Below are positions 1 to 9,067 of a DNA stretch of 64,000 nt, piece by piece. The stretch is from Janibacter anophelis NBRC 107843 (GTDB taxonomy: Bacteria > Actinomycetota > Actinomycetes > Actinomycetales > Dermatophilaceae). Position numbers and translations under genes: made by a program. Numbering within the stretch: position 1 is the first letter of the stretch; each line of letters begins with the position of its first letter. The notes beneath the pieces are model-generated. The model had not been told where the DNA came from and did not search any database. It was given only the letters and a program-made list of their open reading frames with translations. Where the stretch lies: positions 39,139 to 103,138 of the forward strand of contig NZ_BCSQ01000002.1 in assembly GCF_001570945.1 (NCBI RefSeq), read 5' to 3'.

Positions 1-1
1 C

Positions 2-565
2 GCGCGCTACCTCGAGTGCCGCGGAGACCGGCGGCTCATCGGCTCCTTCATCCACGGGTCGATGGCCAATGCGGTGCCGCAGGCCATCGGCGCCCAGCTG
101 GCCCAGCCGGACCGGCAGGTCGTCACGCTCAGCGGTGACGGGGGACTGGCGATGCTCATGGGTGAGCTGCTCACCGTGCGCCAGCACGACCTGCCGATCA
201 AGATCGTCGTGCTCAACAACTCCTCGCTCAACTTCGTCGAGCTGGAGATGAAGGCCGCCGGACTGCCCGGCTTCGGCACCGACCTGGACAACCCGGACTT
301 CTCGCAGGTCGCGCAGGCGTGCGGCATCCGGGGCTGGCGAGTCAGCGAGGCCGCCGACCTCGAGGGCGCCCTGCGCGAGGCCTTCGCCCACGACGGCCCG
401 GCGCTCGTCGACGTCGTCACCGAGCGCCAGGAGCTGACGATCCCACCCGCGATCTCCGCGGAGCAGGTCAAGGGCTTCACCCTCTACGCATTGCGTACCG
501 TGATGTCCGGTCGTGGCGACGAGCTGCTCGACCTCTCCCGCGTCAACCTGCGCCAGATCCTCTGA
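2..565 (+). CDS. poxB: Pyruvate dehydrogenase (quinone)/pyruvate oxidase, C-terminal part
   Basis: This is the C-terminal 187 residues of a thiamine-diphosphate enzyme; the rest lies upstream of the window. The ThDP/Mg motif GDGGLAMLMGELLT followed by NN is intact, and the segment GSFIHGSMANAVPQAIGAQ just before it matches the PoxB branch. The tail LYALRTVMSGRGDELLDL resembles the membrane-binding C terminus of E. coli PoxB, which distinguishes it from acetolactate synthases. PoxB oxidises pyruvate to acetate and CO2 at the membrane and passes electrons to quinone. It is followed after 10 bases by a small membrane protein gene, so the two are probably cotranscribed. The family is clear from sequence; the exact electron acceptor is inferred. 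Confidence 0.9.
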   Translation, partial: ARYLECRGDRRLIGSFIHGSMANAVPQAIGAQLAQPDRQVVTLSGDGGLAMLMGELLTVRQHDLPIKIVVLNNSSLNFVELEMKAAGLPGFGTDLDNPDFSQVAQACGIRGWRVSEAADLEGALREAFAHDGPALVDVVTERQELTIPPAISAEQVKGFTLYALRTVMSGRGDELLDLSRVNLRQIL

Positions 566-575
566 CAGGAGCACC

Positions 576-965
576 GTGTCTCGACCCGACCTGCCCACCA
601 CCGGCCTGGCCGTCCTCCTCATCGGCGCCGGTGCCATGCACCTCGTGCGACCCGAGGTCTACGAGCCGATCATCCCCGCGCCACTGCGCGGCCGTGCCCG
701 AGAGCTCGTCCTCGCCTCCGGTGCTGTCGAGATCGCCTGCGGCGCAGGGCTGCTCGTGCCGGTCACCCGATCGGCCGCCGGGTGGGCGAGCGTCGCGCTC
801 CTCGCCGGTGTCTTCCCCGCCAACGTGCAGATGACCATCGACCACGGGCGCCGTGCGCAGCGCAAGGGCACGCCGCAGGCCGCCGGGTTCTTCGCCGGGA
901 CGCTCGCCCGGCTGCCCCTGCAGTGGCCGCTCATCAGGACTGCACTGCGGGCAGCCCGGGGTTGA
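576..965 (+). CDS. Small DoxX-like integral membrane protein
   Basis: A 129-residue hydrophobic protein with about four predicted membrane spans and no extracytoplasmic domain. The pattern of a first helix with G-x-x-H-L-x-x-P, a loop containing a proline-rich turn (PIIPAP), and a second helix with G-A-V-E-I-x-x-G is typical of the DoxX-like family. The GTG start at 576 is chosen because AGGAG lies 5 bases before it and it clears the poxB stop. Function in this family is unsettled; some members associate with quinone oxidoreductases, which fits its place behind poxB. A second DoxX-like gene lies at 7810-8232. Confidence 0.75.
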   Translation: MSRPDLPTTGLAVLLIGAGAMHLVRPEVYEPIIPAPLRGRARELVLASGAVEIACGAGLLVPVTRSAAGWASVALLAGVFPANVQMTIDHGRRAQRKGTPQAAGFFAGTLARLPLQWPLIRTALRAARG

Positions 966-969
966 GCGC

Positions 970-1845
970 GTGGGCACGCTCGAGTGGTCACCGACGACGG
1001 AGGACGACCTCGATGCGCTCGTCCGCCTCGGTGCGGCCTGCCTCGAGCGTGACGGCGGGCTGCCCGACCTCGCCGACCGCGACCACCTGCGCAGCACCCT
1101 CCTCACCGACCTGGCGATCTGCGGCCGGGACGAGCTCGGTGACGTCGTCGCCGCGGCCGCCCTCGGCCTCGACGCCGCCGGAGGCCGCACGGCCACCGGC
1201 CTGATCGACCCCGCCGCGATGGGGCAGGGGATCGGGCGGGAGATCGCCGCCTGGGTCGTCGGCCAGTCGGTCGGTCCGGTCCGGTTCGTCCTCGACTCGG
1301 TCAGCCCCGAGGCCGAGACGCTCTTCGCCGAGCTGGGCCTGCACCGCGTCTTCGCCGAGGCGGTCATGCGCCACGGGCTCAAGCACATCCCCTTCGTCCG
1401 TCGGCCGGAGGACGTGGTCACGTTGCCCTTCACCGACGACACGTCCGAGGCCTTCCACCACGCCTATGCCGCGTCCTTCGCCGACCAGCCCGGGTACGAC
1501 GAGGGCAGCTCGCGCGCCTGGGGGCGGTGGCTGCGGGAGCAGCGCGGGTTCCAGCCCGAGGACTCCCGCGTCGCGATGGACCGCCGCGGTCACGTCGCCG
1601 GATTCGTCACCCTCTCCGACGGCTGGATCGAGGAGGTCGGCGTCGTGCCGGAGTGGCGCGGCCGGCGCCTCGGTGCCCACCTCGTCGCCCGGTCCCTCAC
1701 CGCGCTGCAGGCCAGGGGCGCGCAGGAGGTCTGGCTGGCCGTCGGGTGCGACAACCCCGCCCGGTCCCTGTACGAGAGGCTCGGCTTCCGCAACCGTGGC
1801 ACCCGCGCCCTGTACGAGCAACCCATGACCCAGGAGGACGCTTGA
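970..1845 (+). CDS. GNAT N-acetyltransferase with two GNAT domains
   Basis: A 291-residue protein with an N-terminal degenerate GNAT domain (about residues 1-145) and a C-terminal GNAT domain (about 150-290). The C-terminal domain has the acetyl-CoA pyrophosphate loop EWRGRRLGAHLVA and the family ending NPARSLYERLGF. Tandem GNAT architecture is shared with mycothiol synthase MshD, but the first domain lacks a clear acetyl-CoA loop and the protein is not recognisably MshD. The substrate is unknown. The GTG start at 970 follows the previous stop by 4 bases. The stop overlaps the TTG start of a sirtuin gene, so the acylation writer and eraser are translationally coupled. Confidence 0.85.
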   Translation: MGTLEWSPTTEDDLDALVRLGAACLERDGGLPDLADRDHLRSTLLTDLAICGRDELGDVVAAAALGLDAAGGRTATGLIDPAAMGQGIGREIAAWVVGQSVGPVRFVLDSVSPEAETLFAELGLHRVFAEAVMRHGLKHIPFVRRPEDVVTLPFTDDTSEAFHHAYAASFADQPGYDEGSSRAWGRWLREQRGFQPEDSRVAMDRRGHVAGFVTLSDGWIEEVGVVPEWRGRRLGAHLVARSLTALQARGAQEVWLAVGCDNPARSLYERLGFRNRGTRALYEQPMTQEDA

Positions 1846-2621
1846 CCATCGCCGACGAGACACCGACCACCGTGCCCGAGAGCGTGACGGATGCGGTCCG
1901 TGGTGCCCGCCGCGTGCTCGTGTTGTCGGGGGCCGGGATGAGCGCCGAGTCGGGGGTGCCGACCTTCCGCGACGCGCAGACCGGGCTGTGGGAGCAGTTC
2001 GACCCCAGCGAGCTGGCGACGGCCGAGGCGTTCCGGCTGGATCCTCCCTTCGTCTGGGCCTGGTACGCGTGGCGGATGCGTCTCGTGCGCGACGTCGAGC
2101 CCAACGCCGGTCACCGGGCGCTCGCCGAGCTCGCCGACCTGCGGGAGGTGACGATCGCGACGCAGAACGTCGACGACCTCCACGAGCGCGCCGGCTCCTC
2201 CGTCGCGGCCCACCTCCACGGCTCGCTCTTCGAGCTGCGCTGCAGCGAGTGCGCGACCCCCTACGCCGGCGACGTCGAGCTGCCCGCCGAGCCCGTCGAG
2301 CGGATCGACCCGCCCACCTGCCCCCGGTGCGAAGGTGAGGTCCGTCCCGGCGTCGTGTGGTTCGGCGAGATGCTCCCGGTCCCGGCCATCGAGGCCACCG
2401 AGCGGGCCATCGAGGCACTGGAGCCGGGCGACGTCGTGCTCGTCATCGGCACCTCCGGCATCGTCTACCCGGCAGCCGGCTACCCGGCGATGGCGCTGGC
2501 CGAGGGCGCGACCGTCATCGAGATCAACCCGGCGGACACCGAGATCAGCGACATGTGCCACCACCACGTGCGCGGGCCGGCCGCCCAGGTGCTGCCGCGG
2601 GTCGTGGAGGCGGTGCGCTGA
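1842..2621 (+). CDS. cobB: NAD-dependent protein deacylase, sirtuin family
   Basis: A 259-residue Sir2 enzyme that removes acyl groups from lysine with consumption of NAD. Visible motifs: GAGMSAESGVPTFR (NAD loop), TQNVDDLHERAG, HGSLFELRC with the catalytic His, two CxxC pairs for zinc (CSEC and CPRC), and GTSGIVYPAAGYP. The YAWR segment near residue 75 keeps the Tyr-x-x-Arg pair that in class III sirtuins (E. coli CobB, SIRT5) reads acidic acyl chains, so desuccinylase activity is plausible. The TTG start at 1842 overlaps the previous TGA and has CAGGAGG 4 bases upstream. The symbol refers to the E. coli deacylase, not the cobalamin CobB encoded at 12.1-14.8 kb. Confidence 0.92.
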   Translation: MTIADETPTTVPESVTDAVRGARRVLVLSGAGMSAESGVPTFRDAQTGLWEQFDPSELATAEAFRLDPPFVWAWYAWRMRLVRDVEPNAGHRALAELADLREVTIATQNVDDLHERAGSSVAAHLHGSLFELRCSECATPYAGDVELPAEPVERIDPPTCPRCEGEVRPGVVWFGEMLPVPAIEATERAIEALEPGDVVLVIGTSGIVYPAAGYPAMALAEGATVIEINPADTEISDMCHHHVRGPAAQVLPRVVEAVR

Positions 2622-2622
2622 C

Positions 2623-3252
2623 ATGGAGCCGGTCGTGCTCGACCTGCCCTTCCGCGGGCGGTGGCGCGCCGAGATGAGCCCGGCGCGGCGGGTGCCGAGC
2701 CACGGCACGACCCTCTTCGGGATGAGCCACGCCATTGACTTCGTCGCCGTCGACCCGCGCGGTCGCAGCGCGCGCCGGGGGTGGCGCTCGCTGGTCGCGA
2801 CCGAGCCTCCCGAGCGGTTCGTCGGTTTCGGTGCCGAGCTCCTGGCGCCGGTGGCCGGCGAGGTGCTGCGCGTCCACAACGGCGAGCCGGACCACGAGGC
2901 GCGGAGATCTCCCTTCGCCCTGCTGCCCTACGCCCTGACCCAGGCGAGCCGGGTGCGCGAGGGACACCACGCGCTCGCGGGCAACCACGTCGTCCTCGGC
3001 GTCGGCGAGCACGTCGTCGTGCTGGCCCACCTGCGGCAGGGCAGTGTGAGGGTGCGCGTGGGGCAGACCGTGGTTGCCGGTCACGTGCTCGGGGAGTGCG
3101 GCAACTCCGGCAACTCCACCGAGCCACACCTCCACCTGCAGGTCAGTGACACGATCGAGTGGGGACGGGCGCAGGGGGTGCCGCTTGCCTTCCGCCTCGC
3201 CGACGGGATCCGGGTGCCGCAGGAGGGTGAGGTCGTCAGCGCGCCGGACTGA
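2623..3252 (+). CDS. M23 family (LytM-like) metallopeptidase
   Basis: A 209-residue protein with the LytM zinc-site pattern: SHAIDF for the first His and Asp, a central HLRQGSV, and the signature GNSGNSTEPHLHLQV carrying the HxH ligands. M23 enzymes cut peptidoglycan cross-bridges, but no signal peptide is obvious, so either the true start is different or the protein acts inside the cell or is a variant. The ATG is 1 base after the sirtuin stop, so it belongs to the same operon. Its 3' end overlaps the convergent EamA gene by 17 bases. Confidence 0.85.
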   Translation: MEPVVLDLPFRGRWRAEMSPARRVPSHGTTLFGMSHAIDFVAVDPRGRSARRGWRSLVATEPPERFVGFGAELLAPVAGEVLRVHNGEPDHEARRSPFALLPYALTQASRVREGHHALAGNHVVLGVGEHVVVLAHLRQGSVRVRVGQTVVAGHVLGECGNSGNSTEPHLHLQVSDTIEWGRAQGVPLAFRLADGIRVPQEGEVVSAPD

Positions 3253-4195
3253 CCTGCGTGTGCTCGAGGGACTCCTCGTGCACCTCGAGGCGGATGTCGC
3301 CATGGCGTGCAGCAGGAGTCCCCTTCGTACGCACGGTCCGCGACGCCCAGAGCACCCCACCGACCACGAGCACGCCACCGAGGAGCTCGAGCGGGGCCGG
3401 GGTCTCCCCGAGCACCAGCCAGGCCAGCGCCAGACCGGTCACCGGGACGAGCATGGAGAAGGGGGCGACCGTCCCCGACGGGTGGCGCGCCATGAGCCAG
3501 GTCCAGATGCCCGACCCGAGGACGGTGGCGAGCAGGGTCGTGTAGGCCAGCCCGAGCCAGGCGGGGATCGCGGCGACCGACCACGAGTCGGCGAGGGCAG
3601 CGGTGATCTGCTCGGGGCCCTCGACGAGGAGCGAGAGCAGGAGCAGGGGGAGCGGGGGGATGACGGTCATCCACATCGTCAGGTGCAGCGGTCGCGGTGC
3701 CGCCGCCAGGCGTGAGGCCAGGTTGCCGAAGGCCCAGCCGAGACCGGCGAGCAGCGTCAGGACGAAGGGGAGGAGCCCGGCCTGGGCGTCGAGCCGCTCG
3801 GACCCGACGACCGCCATGCCCAGGGCGGCGACGCCGACGCCCGCTGCGGCTCGCGGCGAGAGGCGCTCGCCGAGCAGCACGGCGCCCAGCACGACGGTGA
3901 AGGGAGCCGAGCTCTGCAGGACGAGCGAGGCGAGCCCGGCCGGCATGCCGACGTCCATGGCGAGGTAGAGGAAGGCGAACTGAAGGATGCCGAACCCGAT
4001 GCCGTAGCCGACGAGCCAGCGGGTCGGCACCTGCGGGCGGGGGACGAGCAGCACCGTCGGGACCGCCAGCAGCAGGAAGCGCAGCGCCGCGCAGAGGAAG
4101 GGCGGGAAGACCTCGAGCGAGGCGTGGATCGCGATGAAGTTGGCGCCCCAGAGGACGGCGACGACGACGGCGAGGAGACGGTGACGGATGGGCAC
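3236..4195 (-). CDS. EamA/DMT superfamily exporter
   Basis: A 319-residue membrane protein with ten predicted helices arranged as two EamA repeats; the first opens with LLAVVVAVLWGANFIAIHAS and the second has the WAFGNLASRLAA and VPVTGLALAWLVLGE elements. Drug/metabolite transporters of this type export amino acids or small metabolites; the YdeD (O-acetylserine/cysteine) branch is the closest match by eye. It starts with GTG and is divergently placed from a LysR regulator at 4267, a usual arrangement for LysR-controlled exporters (compare ArgP-ArgO). The substrate cannot be read from sequence. Confidence 0.85.
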   Translation of the reverse strand: MPIRHRLLAVVVAVLWGANFIAIHASLEVFPPFLCAALRFLLLAVPTVLLVPRPQVPTRWLVGYGIGFGILQFAFLYLAMDVGMPAGLASLVLQSSAPFTVVLGAVLLGERLSPRAAAGVGVAALGMAVVGSERLDAQAGLLPFVLTLLAGLGWAFGNLASRLAAAPRPLHLTMWMTVIPPLPLLLLSLLVEGPEQITAALADSWSVAAIPAWLGLAYTTLLATVLGSGIWTWLMARHPSGTVAPFSMLVPVTGLALAWLVLGETPAPLELLGGVLVVGGVLWASRTVRTKGTPAARHGDIRLEVHEESLEHTQVSPAR

Positions 4196-4237
4196 GCCTC
4201 GATGGTGCGCCGGAGGAACGTGCAGGACAAGCGAAGA

Positions 4238-4266
4238 ATCATGATGTCTGTCAGTAGGCTGCCTAC
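4238..4266 (+). promoter_or_regulatory. Leaderless promoter and palindromic operator for the LysR gene
   Basis: The perfect palindrome GTAGGC-T-GCCTAC (4254-4266) ends at the base before the ATG of the LysR gene. It contains TAGGCT (4255-4260), a TANNNT -10 hexamer spaced so that transcription would start at the ATG itself, giving a leaderless mRNA; no Shine-Dalgarno sequence is present. A second palindrome, ATCATGAT (4238-4245), lies just upstream. Autoregulation by the LysR protein is an inference from position. Confidence 0.5.
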
Positions 4267-5175
4267 ATGGACCTCCGGCACCTCGAGCTGCTGCGCGACC
4301 TGCGCGAGCGGGGCAGCCTCGCGGCCGTCGCGGCCGCGACCCACCGCACGCCCTCGGCGTTGTCGCAGCAGCTGCGCACCGCCCAGCGGGTCGCGGGCAC
4401 CGCGCTCGTCGAGCCGCACGGGCGCGGGCTGCGGCTCACCGAGGCCGGCGAGCTGCTCGCCGACGGGGCCGACGAGGTGGCGGCCGCGCTCGCGCGGGTC
4501 GAGTCCCGGCTCGACGAGCACCGGGGTCGCCCCACCGGGCGGGTGAGCATCGCCGGGCTACCGAGCGGCCTGACCGCCCTGCTGCCCGGGACGCTCACGC
4601 TGCTCGCCGACTCGGCCGTCGAGGTGGGCATCGACGACCAGGACCTCGCCGAGCAGGACTACGCCCGCGCGGCGGCGGACGCCGACATCGTCGTCGCCCA
4701 CTCGCTGACGAGCGAGGTCCCGTCAGGGAGCGAGGGCCTGCGCAGCACCGTGCTCACCCGGGAGCCGCTCGACGTGGCCGTGCCGCCGGACCACCCCCTG
4801 GCCCGGCGCGAGGTCCTGCGACCACGGGATGTCATCGACGAGACGTGGATCAGCGTGCCCGAGGACTACCCCTTCGACACCGTGCTCCACCGCATCGAGG
4901 AGCACTGTGGGCGAGGGCTGCACCGCCGGCTGCGCATCCGCGACAACCAGCTCGTCGCCGCTCTCGTCGCCTCCGGCGAGGGGCTGGCCCTGCTGCCGCG
5001 CTACACGACCCGCACGGCCGACGAGCTCGTCCTCGTCCCCCTGTCCGGGGTGCTCGCCGCCCGGTGGATCGTGGCCCTCTCCAGGCCCGACCGCGCCGAG
5101 CGCGCCGCGGTGCGCCTCGTGACCCGGGCCCTTCGCAATGCCGGGGTGGCGCTCATGGGTGAGCGGATATCCTGA
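4267..5175 (+). CDS. LysR family transcriptional regulator
   Basis: A 302-residue regulator. Residues 1-60 form the winged HTH (MDLRHLELLRDLRERGSLAA, then THRTPSALSQQLRTAQR), followed by the periplasmic-binding-protein-like effector domain. It is divergent from the EamA exporter at 3236-4195 with a 71-base shared intergenic region, so it probably controls that exporter and itself. The effector is unknown; an amino acid or related metabolite is a reasonable guess from the neighbour. Confidence 0.9.
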   Translation: MDLRHLELLRDLRERGSLAAVAAATHRTPSALSQQLRTAQRVAGTALVEPHGRGLRLTEAGELLADGADEVAAALARVESRLDEHRGRPTGRVSIAGLPSGLTALLPGTLTLLADSAVEVGIDDQDLAEQDYARAAADADIVVAHSLTSEVPSGSEGLRSTVLTREPLDVAVPPDHPLARREVLRPRDVIDETWISVPEDYPFDTVLHRIEEHCGRGLHRRLRIRDNQLVAALVASGEGLALLPRYTTRTADELVLVPLSGVLAARWIVALSRPDRAERAAVRLVTRALRNAGVALMGERIS

Positions 5176-5214
5176 CGGGGCACACCCCCTTCGACCCCAC
5201 CAGGAGCACCGTTC

Positions 5215-6999
5215 GTGGTCACTCGCATGTCGTCCCTCTTCCTGCGCACCCTCCGCGAGGATCCGTCGGACGCCGAGCTCCCGGGCCACAAGCTGCTCGT
5301 GCGGGCCGGGTACGTACGGCGCGCGGCACCGGGTGTCTACACGTGGCTGCCGCTCGGTCTGCGCGTGCTGCGCAAGGTCGAGACGATCGTGCGCGAGGAG
5401 ATGGAGGCCATCGGCGGTCAGGAGCTGTCCTTCCCGGCGCTGCTGCCCAAGGAGCCCTACGAGGCGACCAACCGCTGGACCGAGTACGGCGACAACCTCT
5501 TCCGCCTCGTCGACCGCAAGGACGCCGACATGCTCCTCGGCCCGACGCACGAGGAGATGTTCTGCCTTGCGGTCAAGGACATGTACACCTCGTACAAGGA
5601 CCTGCCGCTCACGCTCTTCCAGATCCAGACGAAGTACCGCGACGAGGCCCGGCCGCGCGCCGGCGTGCTGCGCGGTCGTGAGTTCATCATGAAGGACAGC
5701 TACTCCTTCGACATCGACGACACCGGCCTGCAGAAGGCGTACGACGCGCACCGCGACGCGTACATCAAGATCTTCGACCGGCTCGGCTTCGAGTACGTCA
5801 TCGTGCACGCCGACTCCGGCGCCATGGGCGGCAGCGCGAGCGAGGAGTTCCTCGCCGTCAGCCCCAACGGCGAGGACACCTTCGTGCGCGACGCCTCCGG
5901 CTACGCGGCCAATGTCGAGGCCGTCGAGGTGCCGCAGGCCGCGCCCGTCGAGGTGACCGCCGGCCCGGCGCACGTCGAGGACACCCCTGACACCCCGACG
6001 ATCGAGACCCTCGTGGCCGCGCTCAACGCCGACCACCCGCGCACCGACGGCCGCGAGTGGAGCGCCTCAGACACGCTGAAGAATGTCATCGTCACGCTCG
6101 TGCACCCCGCCGACGAGGAGCACGACGAGCCGTGGCGCGAGCCCCTGGCCATCGGTGTCCCCGGTGACCGCGAGGTCGACGCCAAGCGGCTCGAGGCGCA
6201 GGTCGCGCCGGCCGAGGTCGAGGCCTTCGAGGAGAAGGACTTCGCGAGCCACCCGAGCCTGGCCAAGGGGTACATCGGGCCCGGGGTGCTCGGGTCGGAG
6301 AACACCTCGGGCATCCGCTACCTGCTCGACCCCTCCATCGCCGAGGGTTCCGCCTGGGTCACCGGCGCCGACGAGCACGGCAAGCACGTCATCGACCTCG
6401 TCCACGGTCGCGACTTCACCGCCGACGGCACCATCCAGGCCGCGGAGATCCGCGAGGGCGACCCCAGCCCGACCGGGGACGGCACGCTCACCCTCGCGCG
6501 CGGCGTCGAGATGGGTCACATCTTCCAGCTCGGCACCAAGTACGCCGAGGCGCTGGGGCTGAAGGTCCTCGACGAGAACGGCAAGCTCGTCACGGTGACG
6601 ATGGGCTCGTACGGCATCGGCGTCACCCGCGCCGTCGGCGTCGTCGCCGAGGACAACCACGACGAGGCGGGCCTGGTCTGGCCGCGCACCCTCGCCCCCT
6701 TCGACGTGCACGTCGTCGCCGCGGGCAAGAGTGACGAGATCTTCACGACGGCTGCGGACCTGTCCGCCCGGCTGGAAGCGAAGGGGGTCAGCGTCCTCTA
6801 CGACGACCGCGCCGGCAAGGTGAGCCCGGGCGTGAAGTTCAAGGACGCCGAGCTCATCGGCGTGCCGACGATCCTCGTCGTGGGCAAGGGCCTGGCCGAG
6901 GGCGTCGTCGAGATCAAGGACCGGCGCTCCGGCGACCGGCGCGAGGTCCCCGTGGCCGAGGCCGTCGACGCGGTGACCGCCGAGGTGGCCTCTCCGTGA
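5215..6999 (+). CDS. proS: Prolyl-tRNA synthetase, bacterial type
   Basis: A 594-residue class II aminoacyl-tRNA synthetase that charges tRNA-Pro. Motif 2 is visible in [20 protein letters not shown], and motif 3 in [16 protein letters not shown]. Between them sits the roughly 180-residue INS editing domain (about residues 225-405) typical of the bacterial form, which hydrolyses Ala-tRNA-Pro. The C terminus is the anticodon-binding domain starting near FDVHVVAAG. Length matches the family. The GTG start at 5215 is preferred over ATG 5227 because AGGAG lies 8 bases upstream of it. The stop overlaps the next GTG by 4 bases. Confidence 0.97.
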   Translation: MVTRMSSLFLRTLREDPSDAELPGHKLLVRAGYVRRAAPGVYTWLPLGLRVLRKVETIVREEMEAIGGQELSFPALLPKEPYEATNRWTEYGDNLFRLVDRKDADMLLGPTHEEMFCLAVKDMYTSYKDLPLTLFQIQTKYRDEARPRAGVLRGREFIMKDSYSFDIDDTGLQKAYDAHRDAYIKIFDRLGFEYVIVHADSGAMGGSASEEFLAVSPNGEDTFVRDASGYAANVEAVEVPQAAPVEVTAGPAHVEDTPDTPTIETLVAALNADHPRTDGREWSASDTLKNVIVTLVHPADEEHDEPWREPLAIGVPGDREVDAKRLEAQVAPAEVEAFEEKDFASHPSLAKGYIGPGVLGSENTSGIRYLLDPSIAEGSAWVTGADEHGKHVIDLVHGRDFTADGTIQAAEIREGDPSPTGDGTLTLARGVEMGHIFQLGTKYAEALGLKVLDENGKLVTVTMGSYGIGVTRAVGVVAEDNHDEAGLVWPRTLAPFDVHVVAAGKSDEIFTTAADLSARLEAKGVSVLYDDRAGKVSPGVKFKDAELIGVPTILVVGKGLAEGVVEIKDRRSGDRREVPVAEAVDAVTAEVASP

Positions 7000-7802
7000 G
7001 TGTCGACGAGATGCAGCACCCGCTGACCGTCACCGAGCGTCCCGAGGCCGGTCCGGTCGAGGCCGTCGTCTTCGACTGGGGCGGCACCCTCACGCCGTGG
7101 CACGAGATCGACCTGGGGCAGCAGTGGCGGGTCTTCGCCCGCGAGGTGCACGGGATCCCCATCGAGTCCGACGACGTGCCGCAGGAGGACCTCGACCGCG
7201 CCCAGGAGCTCGCCGACCGGATCCTCGCGGTGGAGGACCGCGCGTGGCGTCGTGGGCGGCTCGAGGACCGGGCCAGCGCCCGCCTCGACGACATCCTGCG
7301 CGAGGCCGGGATCGACCCGCGTGAGGACCGGCACCATGTTGCGCTGGCGGCGTACCGCCGCTTCTGGGAGCCGCACACCCACACCGACCCGCAGGTGCGG
7401 CCGCTCTTCGAGGGGCTGCGCGAGCGCGGGCTCAAGGTCGGGGTCCTGTCCAACACGATCTGGAGCCGGGAGTACCACCGCGAGATCTTCGATCGCGACG
7501 GCGTGCTCGACCTCATCGACGGTGATGCGTACTCGTCCGAGATCCAGGTCGTCAAGCCGCACCGCGAGGCCTTCCAGGCCGTCTGCGACGCCCTCGGTGT
7601 CGCGCCGACCCACGCCGTGTACGTCGGAGACCGCCTCTTCGAGGACGTGCTCGGATCGCAGGAGGTCGGCATGCGCGCGATCTGGGTGCCGCACAGCGAC
7701 ATCCCCGCCGACCAGCAGGTGACGGTCGACGTGGAGCCGGACGGCACGGCGCACGAGTTGCTCGACGTGCTGGGCATCGTCGACGGGTGGCTGGCAGCCT
7801 GA
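6996..7802 (+). CDS. HAD superfamily hydrolase
   Basis: A 268-residue haloacid-dehalogenase-like protein. Motif I reads VVFDWGGTL: the nucleophile Asp is present but the usual second Asp (D-x-D) is replaced by Gly, a known variant that may change the acid/base step. Motif II is LSNTIW, the Lys is in VVKPHREAF, and motif IV is [18 protein letters not shown] helical cap lies between motifs I and II. The GTG start overlaps the proS stop (GTGA), so it is translationally coupled to proS. Substrate unknown. Confidence 0.88.
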   Translation: MSVDEMQHPLTVTERPEAGPVEAVVFDWGGTLTPWHEIDLGQQWRVFAREVHGIPIESDDVPQEDLDRAQELADRILAVEDRAWRRGRLEDRASARLDDILREAGIDPREDRHHVALAAYRRFWEPHTHTDPQVRPLFEGLRERGLKVGVLSNTIWSREYHREIFDRDGVLDLIDGDAYSSEIQVVKPHREAFQAVCDALGVAPTHAVYVGDRLFEDVLGSQEVGMRAIWVPHSDIPADQQVTVDVEPDGTAHELLDVLGIVDGWLAA

Positions 7803-7809
7803 GCGGCGC

Positions 7810-8232
7810 TCAGTCGCGATGGCGCGTGCGGGTGCGCCACCACTGCAGGACGTCCGTGCACCACAGCGCCCAGAGCACGAGCACGGGCTGGAAGAGCAGC
7901 CGCACCGCCCGGCTGGTGTCGCTCGTCAGGCCGAAGGCGTCACGTCGCTCGGTCAGCTGCGCGATGTTGCCGGGCAGGACCGCCACGAAGAGCAGGGCCA
8001 CGGCGATCCCCACCAGTGCCCGTCGTGGATGGCGCCACGAGATGAGCAGCGCGGCGCCACAGACGATCTCGACGACCCCAGAGACGACGACCACCAGGTC
8101 GGCATCCAGCGGCAGCCACGGCGGCACCTGCGCCTGGAACTCGGTGCGGGCGAAGCTCAGGTGCGCGGTGCCGGCCAGGACCAGGAAGGCACCGAGCAGG
8201 ACCTGCGCGGCGGCTCGTAGCGAAGACGTCAT
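7810..8232 (-). CDS. DoxX family membrane protein
   Basis: A 140-residue protein with four hydrophobic segments: an N-terminal helix (AAAQVLLGAFLVLAGTAHL), the V-V-E-I-V-C-G-A-A-L-L-I segment typical of DoxX, and two more helices before a basic C terminus. It is convergent with the HAD gene, 7 bases away. Function is not assignable beyond the family; it is distinct in sequence from the DoxX-like protein at 576-965. Confidence 0.75.
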   Translation of the reverse strand: MTSSLRAAAQVLLGAFLVLAGTAHLSFARTEFQAQVPPWLPLDADLVVVVSGVVEIVCGAALLISWRHPRRALVGIAVALLFVAVLPGNIAQLTERRDAFGLTSDTSRAVRLLFQPVLVLWALWCTDVLQWWRTRTRHRD

Positions 8233-8298
8233 GCCCCACCGTCCCACGCGGCAGGCGCACAGGCGGATCGGTGTCCGGCGCGTGACAGGCTGTCCCGC

Positions 8299-9054
8299 AT
8301 GACGCACGTCCTCGTCCTCGGCGGCACCGCCGAGGCACGCTCCCTCGCCGCGCTCCTCGTGGAGGCGGGGGTACCCCTCACCTCGTCGCTCGCGGGCCGG
8401 GTCTCCCGGCCGCGGTTGCCGGCGGGGCCCGTGCGGATCGGAGGCTTCGGGGGAGTGGATGGGCTCGCGCGGTGGCTGCGCGAGCACGACGTGACGGCTG
8501 TCGTCGACGCCACCCACCCCTTCGCCACGACGATGGGCGCCCATGCGGCACAGGCCTGCTCGTCGCTCGGGCTGCCGTTGCTGCGGCTGGCGCGACCCGG
8601 GTGGTCGGACCACCCCGATGCGTCCTCGTGGACCTGGGTGGACTCGCACGTCGCGGCCCGGGAGGCGGCGGACGAGGTGGGCGGTACCCCCTTCGTCACG
8701 ACGGGTCGGCAGACCCTGCACCACCACGTCGACGCGTGGCGGCACCGGTCGGCACTCGTCCGCCTCGTCGAGCCGCCGGAGGAGCCCCTGCCCGCGGCGT
8801 GGACCGTGCTGCGCTCGCGCGGGCCCTTCGCCGTCGCCGACGAGGAGGCGCTGATGCGCGAGCACGGCGTCGGGGTGCTGCTCACCAAGGACTCCGGCGG
8901 GCGGTACACCGAGGCCAAGCTCGACGCGGCGCGACGTCTGGGAGTCCCCGTCGTCGTCGTGGCCCGCCCACCGCGCGCCGCCGGTGTCGCGGAGGCGGCC
9001 GACGCCGCCGCTGCCGCGGCCTGGATCACGGCACTCGGGGCGCTCCGGCCGTGA
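8299..9054 (+). CDS. cobK: Precorrin-6A reductase
   Basis: A 251-residue CobK that reduces a double bond of precorrin-6A with NADPH to give precorrin-6B in aerobic cobalamin synthesis. The N terminus VLVLGGTAEARSLAALL is the family's nucleotide-binding start, and the conserved VVDATHPFA and TTGRQTL motifs follow, ending with a conserved LLTKDSGG segment. It stands alone on the plus strand and converges with cobD after 13 bases. The bases just before the ATG hold a small palindrome, GACAG-G-CTGTC (8284-8296 region). Confidence 0.93.
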   Translation: MTHVLVLGGTAEARSLAALLVEAGVPLTSSLAGRVSRPRLPAGPVRIGGFGGVDGLARWLREHDVTAVVDATHPFATTMGAHAAQACSSLGLPLLRLARPGWSDHPDASSWTWVDSHVAAREAADEVGGTPFVTTGRQTLHHHVDAWRHRSALVRLVEPPEEPLPAAWTVLRSRGPFAVADEEALMREHGVGVLLTKDSGGRYTEAKLDAARRLGVPVVVVARPPRAAGVAEAADAAAAAAWITALGALRP

Positions 9055-9067
9055 CCCGCGGCGTGAC

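Noticed and set aside
1842..2621. Sirtuin gene symbol cobB as a cobalamin gene
   Set aside because: Sequence is a Sir2 deacylase with NAD and zinc motifs; the cobalamin CobB is the P-loop/amidotransferase protein at 12127-14829.
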